DNA from: Lachnospiraceae bacterium AC2029
GTDB taxonomy: Bacteria; Bacillota; Clostridia; Lachnospirales; Lachnospiraceae
Direction: 5' to 3'
Length of the DNA stretch: 64,000 bases
Assembly (NCBI GenBank): GCA_000703065.1
Contig: JNLK01000001.1
Location: forward strand, 310,001-374,000
Shown one piece after another: positions 51,933 to 59,778 of this stretch (within the stretch, counting starts at the first letter, position 1; the number at the start of each line of letters is the position of its first letter). Below the pieces are notes generated by a model. That model was not told where the DNA came from and ran no database searches. It worked only from the letters and a program-made list of their open reading frames with translations. The translations under genes and the position numbers were made by a program.

Positions 51933-52485
51933 CCGATTCCACCTCTCCCTCTACGATATTGTGCCTCATAAACTCCGGAATCGCACTCTTTCTTGCCTCT
52001 TCAAGCGCACGATCACCAACCACCAGAGACAATGCAAGGACACTTTGGGGATATATGGGCTGCTCAAGCTTCTTATATCGTAACGATTCATACGTCTCGC
52101 ATAACGGAAGTCCTCTTTTTCTACATATATAATCAAGCATCGCAAGCAGATAAAGGGCTTCTGGATACCATGTCCGTTCCCAATACTTTACTATGGTTTT
52201 ATCTTTTATGGTATCTATAACAAACTGTTCTTCATTTCTCTTTACAGCCTGGCAGATATTGCTTTTATAATTCTCAAAATCAATCCTGGGATCCATAGAC
52301 TGTTCCAGCATCTCTTCCATGGAAACGCCTAGGGTCTTACAAATACGGTACAATGTACCGGCGTTGCATTTTTCCAACGACGTTTTGTTATTGCATAGTT
52401 CGTTTAAGGTAGCATATGGAACGCCCGACAATTTGGAAAAACGGTATACTGACATATTCTTTTTCTTCAGATAATTTCCTATCAA
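51925..52485 (-). CDS. Xre-family HTH regulator, probable antitoxin
   Basis: A 186-residue protein with an N-terminal HTH_3/Xre domain (about 3-60: MSVYRFSKLSGVPYATLNEL, TLYRICKTLGVSMEEML) and a helical C-terminal domain (about 70-186) that resembles accessory domains of antitoxins paired with nucleotidyltransferases. It starts with TTG at 52485 behind GGAGG with 9-base spacing. The sigma-A promoter just upstream is strong. The pairing with the next gene suggests repression of this operon by the HTH protein and neutralisation of the transferase. Confidence 0.82.
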   Translation of the reverse strand: MIGNYLKKKNMSVYRFSKLSGVPYATLNELCNNKTSLEKCNAGTLYRICKTLGVSMEEMLEQSMDPRIDFENYKSNICQAVKRNEEQFVIDTIKDKTIVKYWERTWYPEALYLLAMLDYICRKRGLPLCETYESLRYKKLEQPIYPQSVLALSLVVGDRALEEARKSAIPEFMRHNIVEGEVESVA

Positions 52486-52508
52486 ATGTCATCACCTCCA
52501 TCAGTTCG

Positions 52509-52537
52509 AATATAACGGTTCTCCGATATATTGTCAA
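52509..52537 (-). promoter_or_regulatory. Consensus sigma-A promoter of the HTH operon
   Basis: On the minus strand, perfect TTGACA (52537-52532), a 17-bp spacer and TATATT (52514-52509). It lies about 24 bp before the TTG start, so the leader is very short. Confidence 0.8.
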
Positions 52538-52747
52538 CCTCGTTAATGGAAAATCGATGTACCCAAAAAGGACAACCCTCGCATACACAAAAGCCGTCCT
52601 CCCTGTATGTCCTGCATCGGCTGTTTTTATTTGCCTTTCGGCTTCCTGTTCCTTACAAGTATGTTTTAACACATGTGTACCGAAACATTTTTTGCACAAC
52701 CAATCCGGAACTGTATCCACAACCGAACACCGTCCAATATAGGCAAA

Positions 52748-52770
52748 GCGCCGGAGATATCTCCGACGCC
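52748..52770 (-). terminator. Hairpin terminator after the methyltransferase gene
   Basis: Stem GGCGTCGGAGA/TCTCCGGCGC with one mismatch and a two-base loop, followed on the minus strand by CTTTGCC. The T tract is short; the plus-strand side (TCGTTTTA) is equally weak. Confidence 0.5.
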
Positions 52771-52843
52771 TCGTTTTATCGTGTTCAAAACATGATAATC
52801 AACTATGATTTAGTCCATCTTTACGCTTCTGAAAGAAGGATCA

Positions 52844-53512
52844 TTATTTTATCGCCCAAAATCCTGCCTGCAGGTATGATGACCATAGAATATTTACAGA
52901 TCTAAAGCCAATCTTCTTTAGAAGCTTAATATGTTTCTCTATCGTTATCGGAAAGACCTCCACTCCGCGTCTTTCAATATGCATTCGAACATCTTCCGAC
53001 GAATTACCATGCTCTTCAAGGTATTTGACCCAGCGCTTTAACGCAATAGCATCGCTTTCATCCGTGTCCATTCTGATATTCTCGAAAGTCATGAAAACGC
53101 CGCCTTCTTTTAAAGCTCTGTAGCAGTTTTTAACAGCATGCTCTCTTCCGGCTTCATCAAAATAGTGATGACTCTGTATCGCTGTTACCACATCGAATTC
53201 ATCATTGAATTCAAGCTTGTCCGATGGAACGTTAAGGAATCTGATATTCCGGTTCTGAAGCTTTTCTTTGGCCTGAGCAAGCATATTTTCTGACGGATCG
53301 CATAAAGTAAAACGGGCATCCGGAACAACTTCTAGTGCTTTTGCAGCAAGCGTGCCTGTTCCGCATCCGGTATCCAACCACTGCGGTGCCTCAAATCCCA
53401 TATTTTTCACAACGTCAATTACCTGTTTGTGATACTCCCTGTAATAGGGAAGCACATTTACTATATGTTCATCATAAATTCCTGAGTTGTAAGCAGATTT
53501 GTTATCGTTCAT
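52844..53512 (-). CDS. SAM-dependent class I methyltransferase
   Basis: A 222-residue protein. Motif I is WLDTGCGTGTLAAKAL, motif II FTLCDPSENML, and motif IV VVTAIQSHHYFDEAGR, followed by ALKEGGVFMTFENI. This is the Methyltransf_11/25 class acting on a small molecule. The start at 53512 follows GGGGGG. The substrate is unknown. It lies between a zinc-ribbon protein gene and the HTH operon, in its own terminator-bounded unit. Confidence 0.88.
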   Translation of the reverse strand: MNDNKSAYNSGIYDEHIVNVLPYYREYHKQVIDVVKNMGFEAPQWLDTGCGTGTLAAKALEVVPDARFTLCDPSENMLAQAKEKLQNRNIRFLNVPSDKLEFNDEFDVVTAIQSHHYFDEAGREHAVKNCYRALKEGGVFMTFENIRMDTDESDAIALKRWVKYLEEHGNSSEDVRMHIERRGVEVFPITIEKHIKLLKKIGFRSVNILWSSYLQAGFWAIK

Positions 53513-53578
53513 ATATCCCCCCATCAGCCACTAAGATTATATCGAATTTCACGAGAAAAAACAGATGGCCCGTGAGCA

Positions 53579-54082
53579 TCATTCCAAATCGGATCCCCAT
53601 CGCTCGTATTTCTGACCAGCATCCCTCTTTCCGCAACGACTGCAGGTTTTATACACCATACGGGCATAGTAATGGTTCTTCTCATCTTCCGTCAGGATCT
53701 CTTCCTCGGGAACCGTGTAGTTATGAACCTCCATACCACATGCACAGCTACATTTTTCCAATTCTTCCGGCGTGAACTTCTTCCCGCATTTAGCACATTG
53801 GAACTGACCCATCAGCACTTCTCTTCTTCTGTCACGCACATCATTTTTGAAGAATTGATCCTCGTTTTCCTCAATGATTTTGTCCAGAAGGGAAATGTCG
53901 TAAATTCCGTTGATCGCCGTTTTTTTCATCACCATGATCTTTTCCTTCATGGTAATGTCATACAGCAGCCGTTGATTTCGAAGCCTCTGAATGGCATGAA
54001 ACCTACGATCCGAATCAGAGTCATTCACTGCAATGTATTCCAGTTCTGATTGCGTCATTTCCGCAAAAGATTTATCCGGCAT
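53579..54082 (-). CDS. Zinc-ribbon protein of unknown function
   Basis: A 167-residue soluble protein. The N-terminal half is helical and charged. The C-terminal half has one CxxC-CxC cluster (FQCAKCGKKFTPEELEKCSC) and a second CxxC (YKTCSRCGKRD), enough for one or two zinc sites. The start at 54082 follows AGGAGAGG with 8-base spacing; the ATG 6 bases upstream is too close. No family is recognised; nucleic-acid or protein contact is the usual role of such ribbons. Confidence 0.65.
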   Translation of the reverse strand: MPDKSFAEMTQSELEYIAVNDSDSDRRFHAIQRLRNQRLLYDITMKEKIMVMKKTAINGIYDISLLDKIIEENEDQFFKNDVRDRRREVLMGQFQCAKCGKKFTPEELEKCSCACGMEVHNYTVPEEEILTEDEKNHYYARMVYKTCSRCGKRDAGQKYERWGSDLE

Positions 54083-54113
54083 GAGCATTCCTCTCCTTTT
54101 ATCTTTCCATAAT

Positions 54114-54180
54114 ATGACACAGGGACAGGTTCAATGTCACGATCATGGTTCTCGTGATAATGGACCTGTCCCCGTGTCAT
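54114..54180. repeat. REP variant with ATGACAC outer arms
   Basis: Arms ATGACAC-a-GGGACAGGT (54114-54130) and the matching ACCTGTCCC-c-GTGTCAT (54164-54180). It sits 2 bp beyond the VOC2 stop codon, so it may double as that gene's terminator. Confidence 0.75.
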
Positions 54181-54182
54181 CC

Positions 54183-54566
54183 TTACTCATGGTCTTTAAT
54201 GTGCTTTACAAGCGAGATACGGAATCCGGAAGGCGATACCATCGTTGCCGCCTTTGCGCTCTTGGTATCGATCGTGTCATCGCCCCTGGTATTCTTGTAC
54301 CCACGCGCTGTCAGGATATTATACGCTTCCTCAAAATCATCCACGTTCATTCTGATCTGCATTTCATCTCTTTCGATCTCTCTTGCAGATGAAACAACAT
54401 CCACATGATATCCGGCCTCATGCTTCATTCGGAAGATGTGTGCATCACCGACTTCGGTTGTCGTAACCGGCGCATGGGTAACCTGGAATCCGAGATCTGC
54501 AAAAACCTTTTTCACTGCTTCGGCGTCAGGTGTGACAATAAGTGGATCAAATGTTGTAATCTTCAT
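54183..54566 (-). CDS. VOC-superfamily protein 2, paralogue of VOC1
   Basis: A 127-residue protein sharing with VOC1 the opening MKITTFDPLIVTPDAEAVKK, the DEMQIRMNVDDFEEAYNILT block and the ending SPSGFRISLVKHIKDHE. The start at 54566 follows GGAGG; an upstream in-frame ATG has no site. The 84-bp upstream region keeps the 22-bp element also found near VOC1, so both genes probably answer to one regulator. Related small VOC proteins handle reactive carbonyls or bind drugs; the substrate is unknown. Confidence 0.85.
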   Translation of the reverse strand: MKITTFDPLIVTPDAEAVKKVFADLGFQVTHAPVTTTEVGDAHIFRMKHEAGYHVDVVSSAREIERDEMQIRMNVDDFEEAYNILTARGYKNTRGDDTIDTKSAKAATMVSPSGFRISLVKHIKDHE

Positions 54567-54628
54567 AGCGAACCTCCAATAATACATTTTTTCTGTTGAT
54601 AGTTATTGTATCATAGAACAAAGGGAAA

Positions 54629-54650
54629 GAACGTTCCATATTGGCACACT
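54629..54650 (-). promoter_or_regulatory. 22-bp element in the VOC2 promoter region
   Basis: Identical to 45714-45735 (core GAACGTTCCATATTGGCAC). It overlaps the region where a -35 box would lie for the ATGATACAAT -10-like sequence of VOC2. Confidence 0.55.
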
Positions 54651-54668
54651 TTTTCGACTCTTCAATGA

Positions 54669-55385
54669 TCACGCAAATGTCAGCACCGCAAGGATCCACA
54701 CATAGCAGACCGTCTTCGGTATCATCAGCATGCCCAGCTTCGGATTCTCCTTTCCGAAGACTGCCACCGGAAGGTAGGTCAGGAAGCTGAAGGCCACTGC
54801 CGCAATGATCTGGATATACATTGACGGATCATAGTTTGATGCATTGCTGATCACCCGGAAGTAACCGATGATCGTCAGCATTCCGATCATGGCAAATGGC
54901 ACGTTCCGGATGACGGCCCATTTCCTGTTTCCCTCCGGGGTGAACCATTTATTTTGCGGGAACAGAAGCAGCGCGATCCGGATCACGGTCAGCCACAGGA
55001 TTGCCTGCTCCACCCACAGATTATAGGCTTCGTAATGATACTCCATCCCATCGCCGACCTTCATCAGCAGATTGTAGAATATCGTCATGGTGATGGAGGA
55101 AATGATATTTCCGAGTCCCAGATAAAATGCCTGCCGTTCCATCCGGCCCTTCAGATTCTCGATGATCCGGGGGATCAGGTGAAATGAGTCTCCGAGCAAA
55201 AGCAAAAGTGTAAGGAGAAATGCGAAACGATAACGCACAAACTCCGGGTTATACAGAGAGTCGTTATCCGCGGCGACCCATTTGCCCCTGATGATAAAAA
55301 GGAACAGGATCAGAGTGACAAGGTAGAGAATGCAGAATCCCGCCTCTCCCATCCTTGCTCCGAAATGCTTGTCATTTTCTTTCAT
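54669..55385 (-). CDS. Multi-pass membrane protein of unknown function
   Basis: A 238-residue protein with about seven predicted membrane helices (for example FVRYRFAFLLTLLLLLGDSF, FYLGLGNIISSITMTIFYNL, AVIRNVPFAMIGMLTIIGYF). The start at 55385 follows a perfect AGGAGGT. The frame is open upstream through a 30-bp repeat array, and an ATG at 55571 would add 62 repetitive residues, but that ATG has no ribosome site. No family is recognised. It follows the DUF3137 gene on the same strand by about 200 bp. Confidence 0.75.
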   Translation of the reverse strand: MKENDKHFGARMGEAGFCILYLVTLILFLFIIRGKWVAADNDSLYNPEFVRYRFAFLLTLLLLLGDSFHLIPRIIENLKGRMERQAFYLGLGNIISSITMTIFYNLLMKVGDGMEYHYEAYNLWVEQAILWLTVIRIALLLFPQNKWFTPEGNRKWAVIRNVPFAMIGMLTIIGYFRVISNASNYDPSMYIQIIAAVAFSFLTYLPVAVFGKENPKLGMLMIPKTVCYVWILAVLTFA

Positions 55386-55390
55386 AACCA

Positions 55391-55560
55391 ACCTCCTGAA
55401 TGTCGATCTGTTCGCCGGCCGCCTCCCGAATGTCGATCTGTTCGCCGGCCGCCTCCCGAATGTCGGTCTGTTCGCCGGCCGCCTCCCGAATGTCGATCTG
55501 CACGCCGGCCGCCTCCCGAATGTCGGTCTGCACGCCGGCCGCCTCCCGAATGTCGATCTG
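55391..55560. repeat. 30-bp tandem repeat (5.7 copies) immediately upstream of a ribosome binding site
   Basis: Five full copies (55411-55440, 55441-55470, 55471-55500, 55501-55530, 55531-55560) and a 20-bp partial copy (55391-55410). On the minus strand each unit contains ATTCGGGAGGCGG; in the partial copy next to the gene this becomes ATTCAGGAGGTTGG, the actual ribosome site. The copies are contiguous, so this is not a CRISPR. Confidence 0.9.
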
Positions 55561-55589
55561 CCGTCAGTCATGCAGATGCGTTACAGATC

Positions 55590-56474
55590 CTAGACGGATC
55601 TTGAAACCTCATAGGGCGTCAGCATCACTGTAATAAACGCCTTGATATCATCAATCTCCGCCTGAACCTTCTTCATCTCCAGATCGATATCCACCTTTCC
55701 GATGGAAATGTTTGAGTCAAATGCATTCTTACCCGGTTCATGGAACGCCAGCACCACCCGGCTCCCGGTCACGTTCATGGCGATGCCCTGATATTTGGCG
55801 GACAGCGCCTGCAGGCGCTCCATCACCGGCGGCGTAAGCAAATAAAATGCGTCATGCTGGTCAGGTGCATACACTTCGAAATCCTTGTTGAACTGCACAG
55901 CCTCAAGCACCACCGCATCCTTTTTCACTTCTTTCTTTTTGATGGCTCTGTTCTTGAACTTATGGTCATAAATGATAACGGAAGTAACCAGCTTGTTCGG
56001 AAAATTGAACACCATCATCCTGCCGTCAAAATAGGTTTTCGAATAGGAACTGTCTCCTGAATTATCCACATATCCCACAAATACCTGAGCCACCTCAAAG
56101 TTAACGCCCTGATAATCTGCTCGGATGTAATCCTCCGAGTAGAACCTATTTCCCGTCGTGCATAGCTGGAAATTCTTTACGCTGTCCAACGAAAAACCAC
56201 TGCCCGGCTGGTAGATCACATTTTCAAAATTATTGGCCAGCGGCTCACGAACAAAGGCGTCCTTATACAGCGCCTTCATGTCCTTCTGTGCATCCTTCAA
56301 TTTGAAATATCCGATAAAGATCAGAGCTATGCCGACGGGCGGGATGATCAGGCAGAACGCCCCTATGATGACGAACCGCATTGCTTTTGCGACATCATCA
56401 CGCCTTTCCTGAAGCCGAAGAACCGCTTCGTTCGAATAACCGCTTCCCGATTTGTAATCCGTTGTTTCATTCAT
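55590..56474 (-). CDS. DUF3137-family membrane protein
   Basis: A 294-residue protein with one or two membrane helices near residues 33-58 (FVIIGAFCLIIPPVGIALIF), followed by a soluble domain containing RFYSEDYIRADYQGVNFEVA, FDGRMMVFNFPN and DQHDAFYLLTPPVMERLQAL. This is the DUF3137 pattern (bacterial membrane proteins of unknown function). A GGTGA ribosome site is 7 bases upstream. It is the first gene of a probable pair with the multi-pass protein downstream. Confidence 0.75.
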   Translation of the reverse strand: MNETTDYKSGSGYSNEAVLRLQERRDDVAKAMRFVIIGAFCLIIPPVGIALIFIGYFKLKDAQKDMKALYKDAFVREPLANNFENVIYQPGSGFSLDSVKNFQLCTTGNRFYSEDYIRADYQGVNFEVAQVFVGYVDNSGDSSYSKTYFDGRMMVFNFPNKLVTSVIIYDHKFKNRAIKKKEVKKDAVVLEAVQFNKDFEVYAPDQHDAFYLLTPPVMERLQALSAKYQGIAMNVTGSRVVLAFHEPGKNAFDSNISIGKVDIDLEMKKVQAEIDDIKAFITVMLTPYEVSRSV

Positions 56475-56640
56475 AATAAATCACCATTTAAAAATCCGAA
56501 AATGTAGTGCTTCCGTTTAGATAAATGTACCACATACGATTGAAATATACCATGATTTCGTTTTACGAAATCATGCATCTGTTTCACAGATGTACGCTGC
56601 TTCGCTTCGCTCGCATCGTGTATCCCTCGCTTCGCTCGGG

Positions 56641-56754
56641 GCCGACATTTCCTTCGATGAGCAGGACAAGGATTTCTCCGGCCTCCTGCTGCACAAGCTT
56701 CTGAAAAGCCAGCCCGATATCGAACCCGGCGTCTTCAAACTGACGATGTCATAA
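56641..56754 (+). pseudogene. C-terminal remnant of an unidentified plus-strand gene
   Basis: An open frame begins abruptly after a repeat and encodes ADISFDEQDKDFSGLLLHKL and a short tail ending FKLTMS, then TAA. It has high-GC codon usage like the core genome but no start codon or ribosome site. No family is recognised. Confidence 0.4.
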
Positions 56755-56783
56755 CGCCGTGCAATACAGGGACGGTCAATTCG

Positions 56784-56872
56784 GGGACGGTTCTGATTCG
56801 ATCAGAACCGTCCCTGTATTGCACCTGTCCCCGCAAATCGGGGACGGTTCTGGTTTGATCAGAACCGTCCCC
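56784..56872. repeat. Two REP palindromes
   Basis: Palindromes at 56784-56814 (GGGACGGTTCTGATTCGATC core) and 56840-56872 (GGGGACGGTTCTGGTTTGAT core). The first is enclosed by an outer GTGCAATACAGGGAC/TCCCTGTATTGCAC inverted repeat. They lie just beyond the stop codon of the AAA-CYTH gene. Confidence 0.85.
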
Positions 56873-56898
56873 CATCGATCACACCTGTCCCTCCTTGA

Positions 56899-57987
56899 TC
56901 ACACCTTCGCCAGCGACGCATTTTTGTAGGATTCATCATCTGTAACTTCTTTGATCACCTTGATCTGTTCCGGAAATACGATCTCTGCATTCTCATCACT
57001 CAGTTCAATTTCCGCTATCGCCCTATCGTTCCAAAACGGATATACATCAATCTCAAAGTACTGATTCTTATATGTAAGGCAGTATCGATCCTTTCGAATC
57101 TGCCTTTTTGTGGTATCAGCATTCATAAGGAGACGGATATACTCACTTTCTGAGAGCCTTCGCTCAATTTCCACCCGCCGGATATCACTGACCTTTCGCT
57201 TCGTGGTCTGGAAATAAATGTAGTGTCCGTCATATCCCCGCTGCCGAACCCGAACCTCCTCGTCGTTCTCCGACTTCAGATAGGTCTGTATGATCTCAAC
57301 ACGCTGACAGTTCGGAATAGATTCCAGCCATTCGAGATCCGGATATTCGATGAGATATTTTCGTTCGATCTCAAAGGGCTCCGGTTCACCGAGAAATGAA
57401 GAAATCTCCGCAACCAGTCGTTTCATTTTCTCCTCAAAAGAAGCCGAATTATCAATCACACGCAAATGTGGGTGTCCTGTCCATGCTGAGATCAGCTTAT
57501 CATCAAGCGCTGCCGCTTCATCAAGTGTTTCCGTCCTTGCAGCGTTGTTGGCAGTTGTGTAGAACTCTTCTGCTCCCTTTGCAGCCGTTACAAGGTGAAA
57601 TACCGCATCATAGTTATCACGGAGCTCGATCTCATTTGTCCCAAGGAATTCCAACACCTGCGAAAACTCCGTGTCATTCATATAGGCCTTGTTGTCCAGG
57701 GCTCCCCTGTCACAAACGATCAGAACCTTTTCCGCAGCCATCGTCATCGCGGCCTGCTCAAAAACCGCCTCCTTATCAAGCTGCAGTTTCAGCTGACACT
57801 TCTGATAATCCCCGTTCGCCCCACAGGTCCACGGGGCAACGCCGCCTGTGATCAGCTCCGTTGCCGTTTCCGGAACAAATAAAACCGAGTATCCCATTTG
57901 TGTAAAGGCCTTCTGTACCCAGCTCATTGCAGTAGATTTCCCGGCACAGGGCCCGCCTGTGATCACTATCTTTGTTATTTCCTTCAT
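56899..57987 (-). CDS. AAA-type NTPase fused to a CYTH domain
   Basis: A 362-residue protein. Residues 1-185 form a P-loop domain of the AAA_28/kinase-like class (Walker A GGPCAGKST, Walker B VLIVCDRGALD). Residues about 195-350 form a CYTH/triphosphate-tunnel domain beginning with the signature FEIERKYLIEYP, with EEVRVRQRG and KRKVSDIRRVEIERRLSE. CYTH enzymes bind triphosphates (thiamine triphosphatase, class IV adenylyl cyclase, inorganic triphosphatase). The fused P-loop may act as a kinase for the same substrate. The ribosome site is GGGAGG. It stands alone between REP clusters. Confidence 0.88.
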   Translation of the reverse strand: MKEITKIVITGGPCAGKSTAMSWVQKAFTQMGYSVLFVPETATELITGGVAPWTCGANGDYQKCQLKLQLDKEAVFEQAAMTMAAEKVLIVCDRGALDNKAYMNDTEFSQVLEFLGTNEIELRDNYDAVFHLVTAAKGAEEFYTTANNAARTETLDEAAALDDKLISAWTGHPHLRVIDNSASFEEKMKRLVAEISSFLGEPEPFEIERKYLIEYPDLEWLESIPNCQRVEIIQTYLKSENDEEVRVRQRGYDGHYIYFQTTKRKVSDIRRVEIERRLSESEYIRLLMNADTTKRQIRKDRYCLTYKNQYFEIDVYPFWNDRAIAEIELSDENAEIVFPEQIKVIKEVTDDESYKNASLAKV

Positions 57988-58016
57988 ATGCTCATCCTCC
58001 CTAACTGTGCAATTTG

Positions 58017-58047
58017 GGGACGGTTCTGGTTTGATCAGAACCGTCCC
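58017..58047. repeat. REP palindrome
   Basis: GGGACGGTTCTGG..CAGAACCGTCCC, followed at 58059-58084 by the companion unit CCTGTCCCCGGTTTGACGG. It lies in the leader of the AAA-CYTH gene. Confidence 0.85.
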
Positions 58048-58114
58048 TCCCCGATCACACCTGTCCCCGGTTTGACGGAACCGACCTTACGTCTGACCTG
58101 TCCCCGCAAATCGG

Positions 58115-58123
58115 GGACGGTTC
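58115..58123. other. Left target-site duplication of the IS4 element
   Basis: GGACGGTTC, repeated at 59779-59787 on the other side of the element. Both copies belong to one split REP palindrome. Confidence 0.75.
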
Positions 58124-58173
58124 CAATGTCATTTAGATAAGAAATATCTCCATCAATAACACAATATACTATC

Positions 58174-58207
58174 AAAATCAGAGGTGAAAAAACCTCTGAT
58201 TTTTTTG
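58174..58207 (+). terminator. Hairpin terminator inside the IS left end
   Basis: Stem AAAATCAGAGGT/ACCTCTGATTTT followed by TTT, about 85 bp upstream of the transposase start. It should block transcription entering from outside, limiting transposase expression. Confidence 0.7.
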
Positions 58208-58293
58208 CGCTTTTTTTGCAAAAAAAGCTTGACAAATCGCCGAAAATGTGCGGCGCCGCCTGATTATAGAGTTCTTTTTTGGGAGGTACCGTC

Positions 58294-59604
58294 ATGTCAC
58301 ACATTTCTTCTGAACAGATTAAAAAATCTCTGTTTTCTTCGATCGATTCGCTGCTGGATCGTCGCGATGAATTCCTTTATAACCCTGAGTCAAGTTTCAA
58401 ACGTACTAAGAAAATTTCCTTTTCCCAAACAGTTCTTTTCCCGATGATCGCTGGATCTGATAATGTTGCTACAGAACTGCTGGATTATTTTGGAGAGGAT
58501 TACCTTCCTCTTCCTTCTGCCATGATCCAGCGCAGAAACCAGATCAAACCGGACGCTTTTATAGAACTGTTTGATCAGTTTTCGAAAAAGATACCGGTTA
58601 AGAATACTTTTCACGGCTATCAGTTGGTGGCCTGTGACGGCACAAGACTGAATCTGCTCTATAATCCTTCGGATTCTGATAGTTTTATCCAGTGTATCGA
58701 AGGCCGCAAAGGCATCAACCAAATCCATATGAATGCGCTTTATGACATCCTGAACGACGTGTTCCTGAATGTTGAACTCCAAAATATAAAACAAATGAAT
58801 GAAAAGACTGCATTCTGTAACTTTCTTGATCAGGATAATAGCACGACATCCGGAGCAAAGCGAATCTATATCGCGGATCGCGGTTATGCTTCATATAACG
58901 ACTTTGCCCATGCGATTCATAATAATAAACTATTCCTCATCCGTGTATCTGAAAGCTTTGCAAAGGGCATCTGCAAAGGACGCGTCGACTGGTTAAAAGA
59001 CTCATGTGTTGATGAAAATGTAACTGTTCACATTATCCGTAAAAGAAACCGGATGCTTTACGCGTTGGAGAACCATCACCTTGTGCCCCATGCCAGCTGT
59101 TATGACTATGCGACTAAAGGAACTAATGAATATGATCGGCTGAGTTTCCGGGTTCTCAAATTTCCGGTGGGCGATAACAATACTCCTGAATATATCGTGA
59201 CAAACCTTCCTGCATATGGTTTCTCGTCATCAACGATCAAGGAACTATACCGCCTGCGATGGGGAGAAGAGACTGCTTTTCGCCATCTGAAATATGCTGG
59301 AAACATGGTTCATATTCATTCATTAAAGAGAGCATTTCTCATACAGGAAATCTATGCAAAACTGACTCTTTACAACTTCTCATCATACCTTGCCTCCGCG
59401 GTTTCGACTCCTATCGAAAGCACGGAGATGTATTCGTATGCGATAAATCATACGCAGATGCAGAAGATTGTTATTCGATTTATAAAGGGAATCATAGAAG
59501 ATGTAGGTGCCCTGATATCCAGGTTTAGAGTACCGATCCGATTGGGTCGTAAATATGAAAGAAATCTACGACGCCAATCGGCCGATACATTGGCATACAG
59601 ATAA
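58294..59604 (+). CDS. IS4-family DDE transposase
   Basis: A 436-residue transposase. The catalytic triad is complete: Asp115 in ACDGTRLN, Asp195 in IADRGYASY and Glu326. The IS4 YREK signature is exact (Tyr319, Arg322, Glu326, Lys333 in YRLRWGEETAFRHLK). The start at 58294 follows GGGAGG. The gene is intact, its ends are identical and its target duplication is unaltered, so the insertion is probably recent and the element may still move. Confidence 0.95.
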   Translation: MSHISSEQIKKSLFSSIDSLLDRRDEFLYNPESSFKRTKKISFSQTVLFPMIAGSDNVATELLDYFGEDYLPLPSAMIQRRNQIKPDAFIELFDQFSKKIPVKNTFHGYQLVACDGTRLNLLYNPSDSDSFIQCIEGRKGINQIHMNALYDILNDVFLNVELQNIKQMNEKTAFCNFLDQDNSTTSGAKRIYIADRGYASYNDFAHAIHNNKLFLIRVSESFAKGICKGRVDWLKDSCVDENVTVHIIRKRNRMLYALENHHLVPHASCYDYATKGTNEYDRLSFRVLKFPVGDNNTPEYIVTNLPAYGFSSSTIKELYRLRWGEETAFRHLKYAGNMVHIHSLKRAFLIQEIYAKLTLYNFSSYLASAVSTPIESTEMYSYAINHTQMQKIVIRFIKGIIEDVGALISRFRVPIRLGRKYERNLRRQSADTLAYR

Positions 59605-59778
59605 ACAAACCAACAACTAAATACCCTTTAGTAGGCAGCCTCCCCAGACTGCCTGTTTGCCTTTTTCAAAAATAAAAGTTTTTGACCGTAAACACGAGAA
59701 CTGGATGTATAACGTGCGGGTTTGTTATAAAATATATAATACACTATTTCGATGCGTTTGCATATCTAAATGACATTG

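Larger units (their letters stand above)
52486..52843. other. Intergenic region upstream of the HTH-nucleotidyltransferase-protease operon
   Basis: A 358-bp region with the operon promoter (52509-52537) at one end and the terminator of the methyltransferase gene (52748-52770) near the other. The middle carries only short spurious frames. Confidence 0.5.
56475..56898. other. Intergenic region: hairpins, a gene fragment and REP palindromes
   Basis: Two adjacent perfect hairpins (ATGATTTCGT/ACGAAATCAT at 56552-56574 and CATCTGT/ACAGATG at 56576-56592), CTTCGCTCG-type repeats at 56599-56640, a gene fragment (56641-56754), then REP palindromes at 56784-56814 and 56840-56872. Confidence 0.6.
58124..59778. 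mobile_element. Complete IS4-family insertion sequence (1655 bp) inside a REP palindrome
   Basis: Perfect 16-bp terminal inverted repeats CAATGTCATTTAGATA (58124-58139 and 59763-59778 inverted) and 9-bp flanking duplications. Joining the flanks restores a REP palindrome. One intact transposase gene lies inside. Confidence 0.9.

Noticed and set aside
52388-52720. Alternative frame starting ATG at the HTH gene start
   Set aside because: It overlaps the HTH frame, which has a recognisable domain and a well-spaced TTG start.
55391-55560. Possible CRISPR array (regular 30-bp repeat)
   Set aside because: The copies are directly contiguous with no spacers, and no cas genes are near.
55386-55571. 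N-terminal extension of the membrane protein through the 30-bp repeats
   Set aside because: The upstream ATG has no ribosome site, while the internal ATG at 55385 has a perfect AGGAGG.
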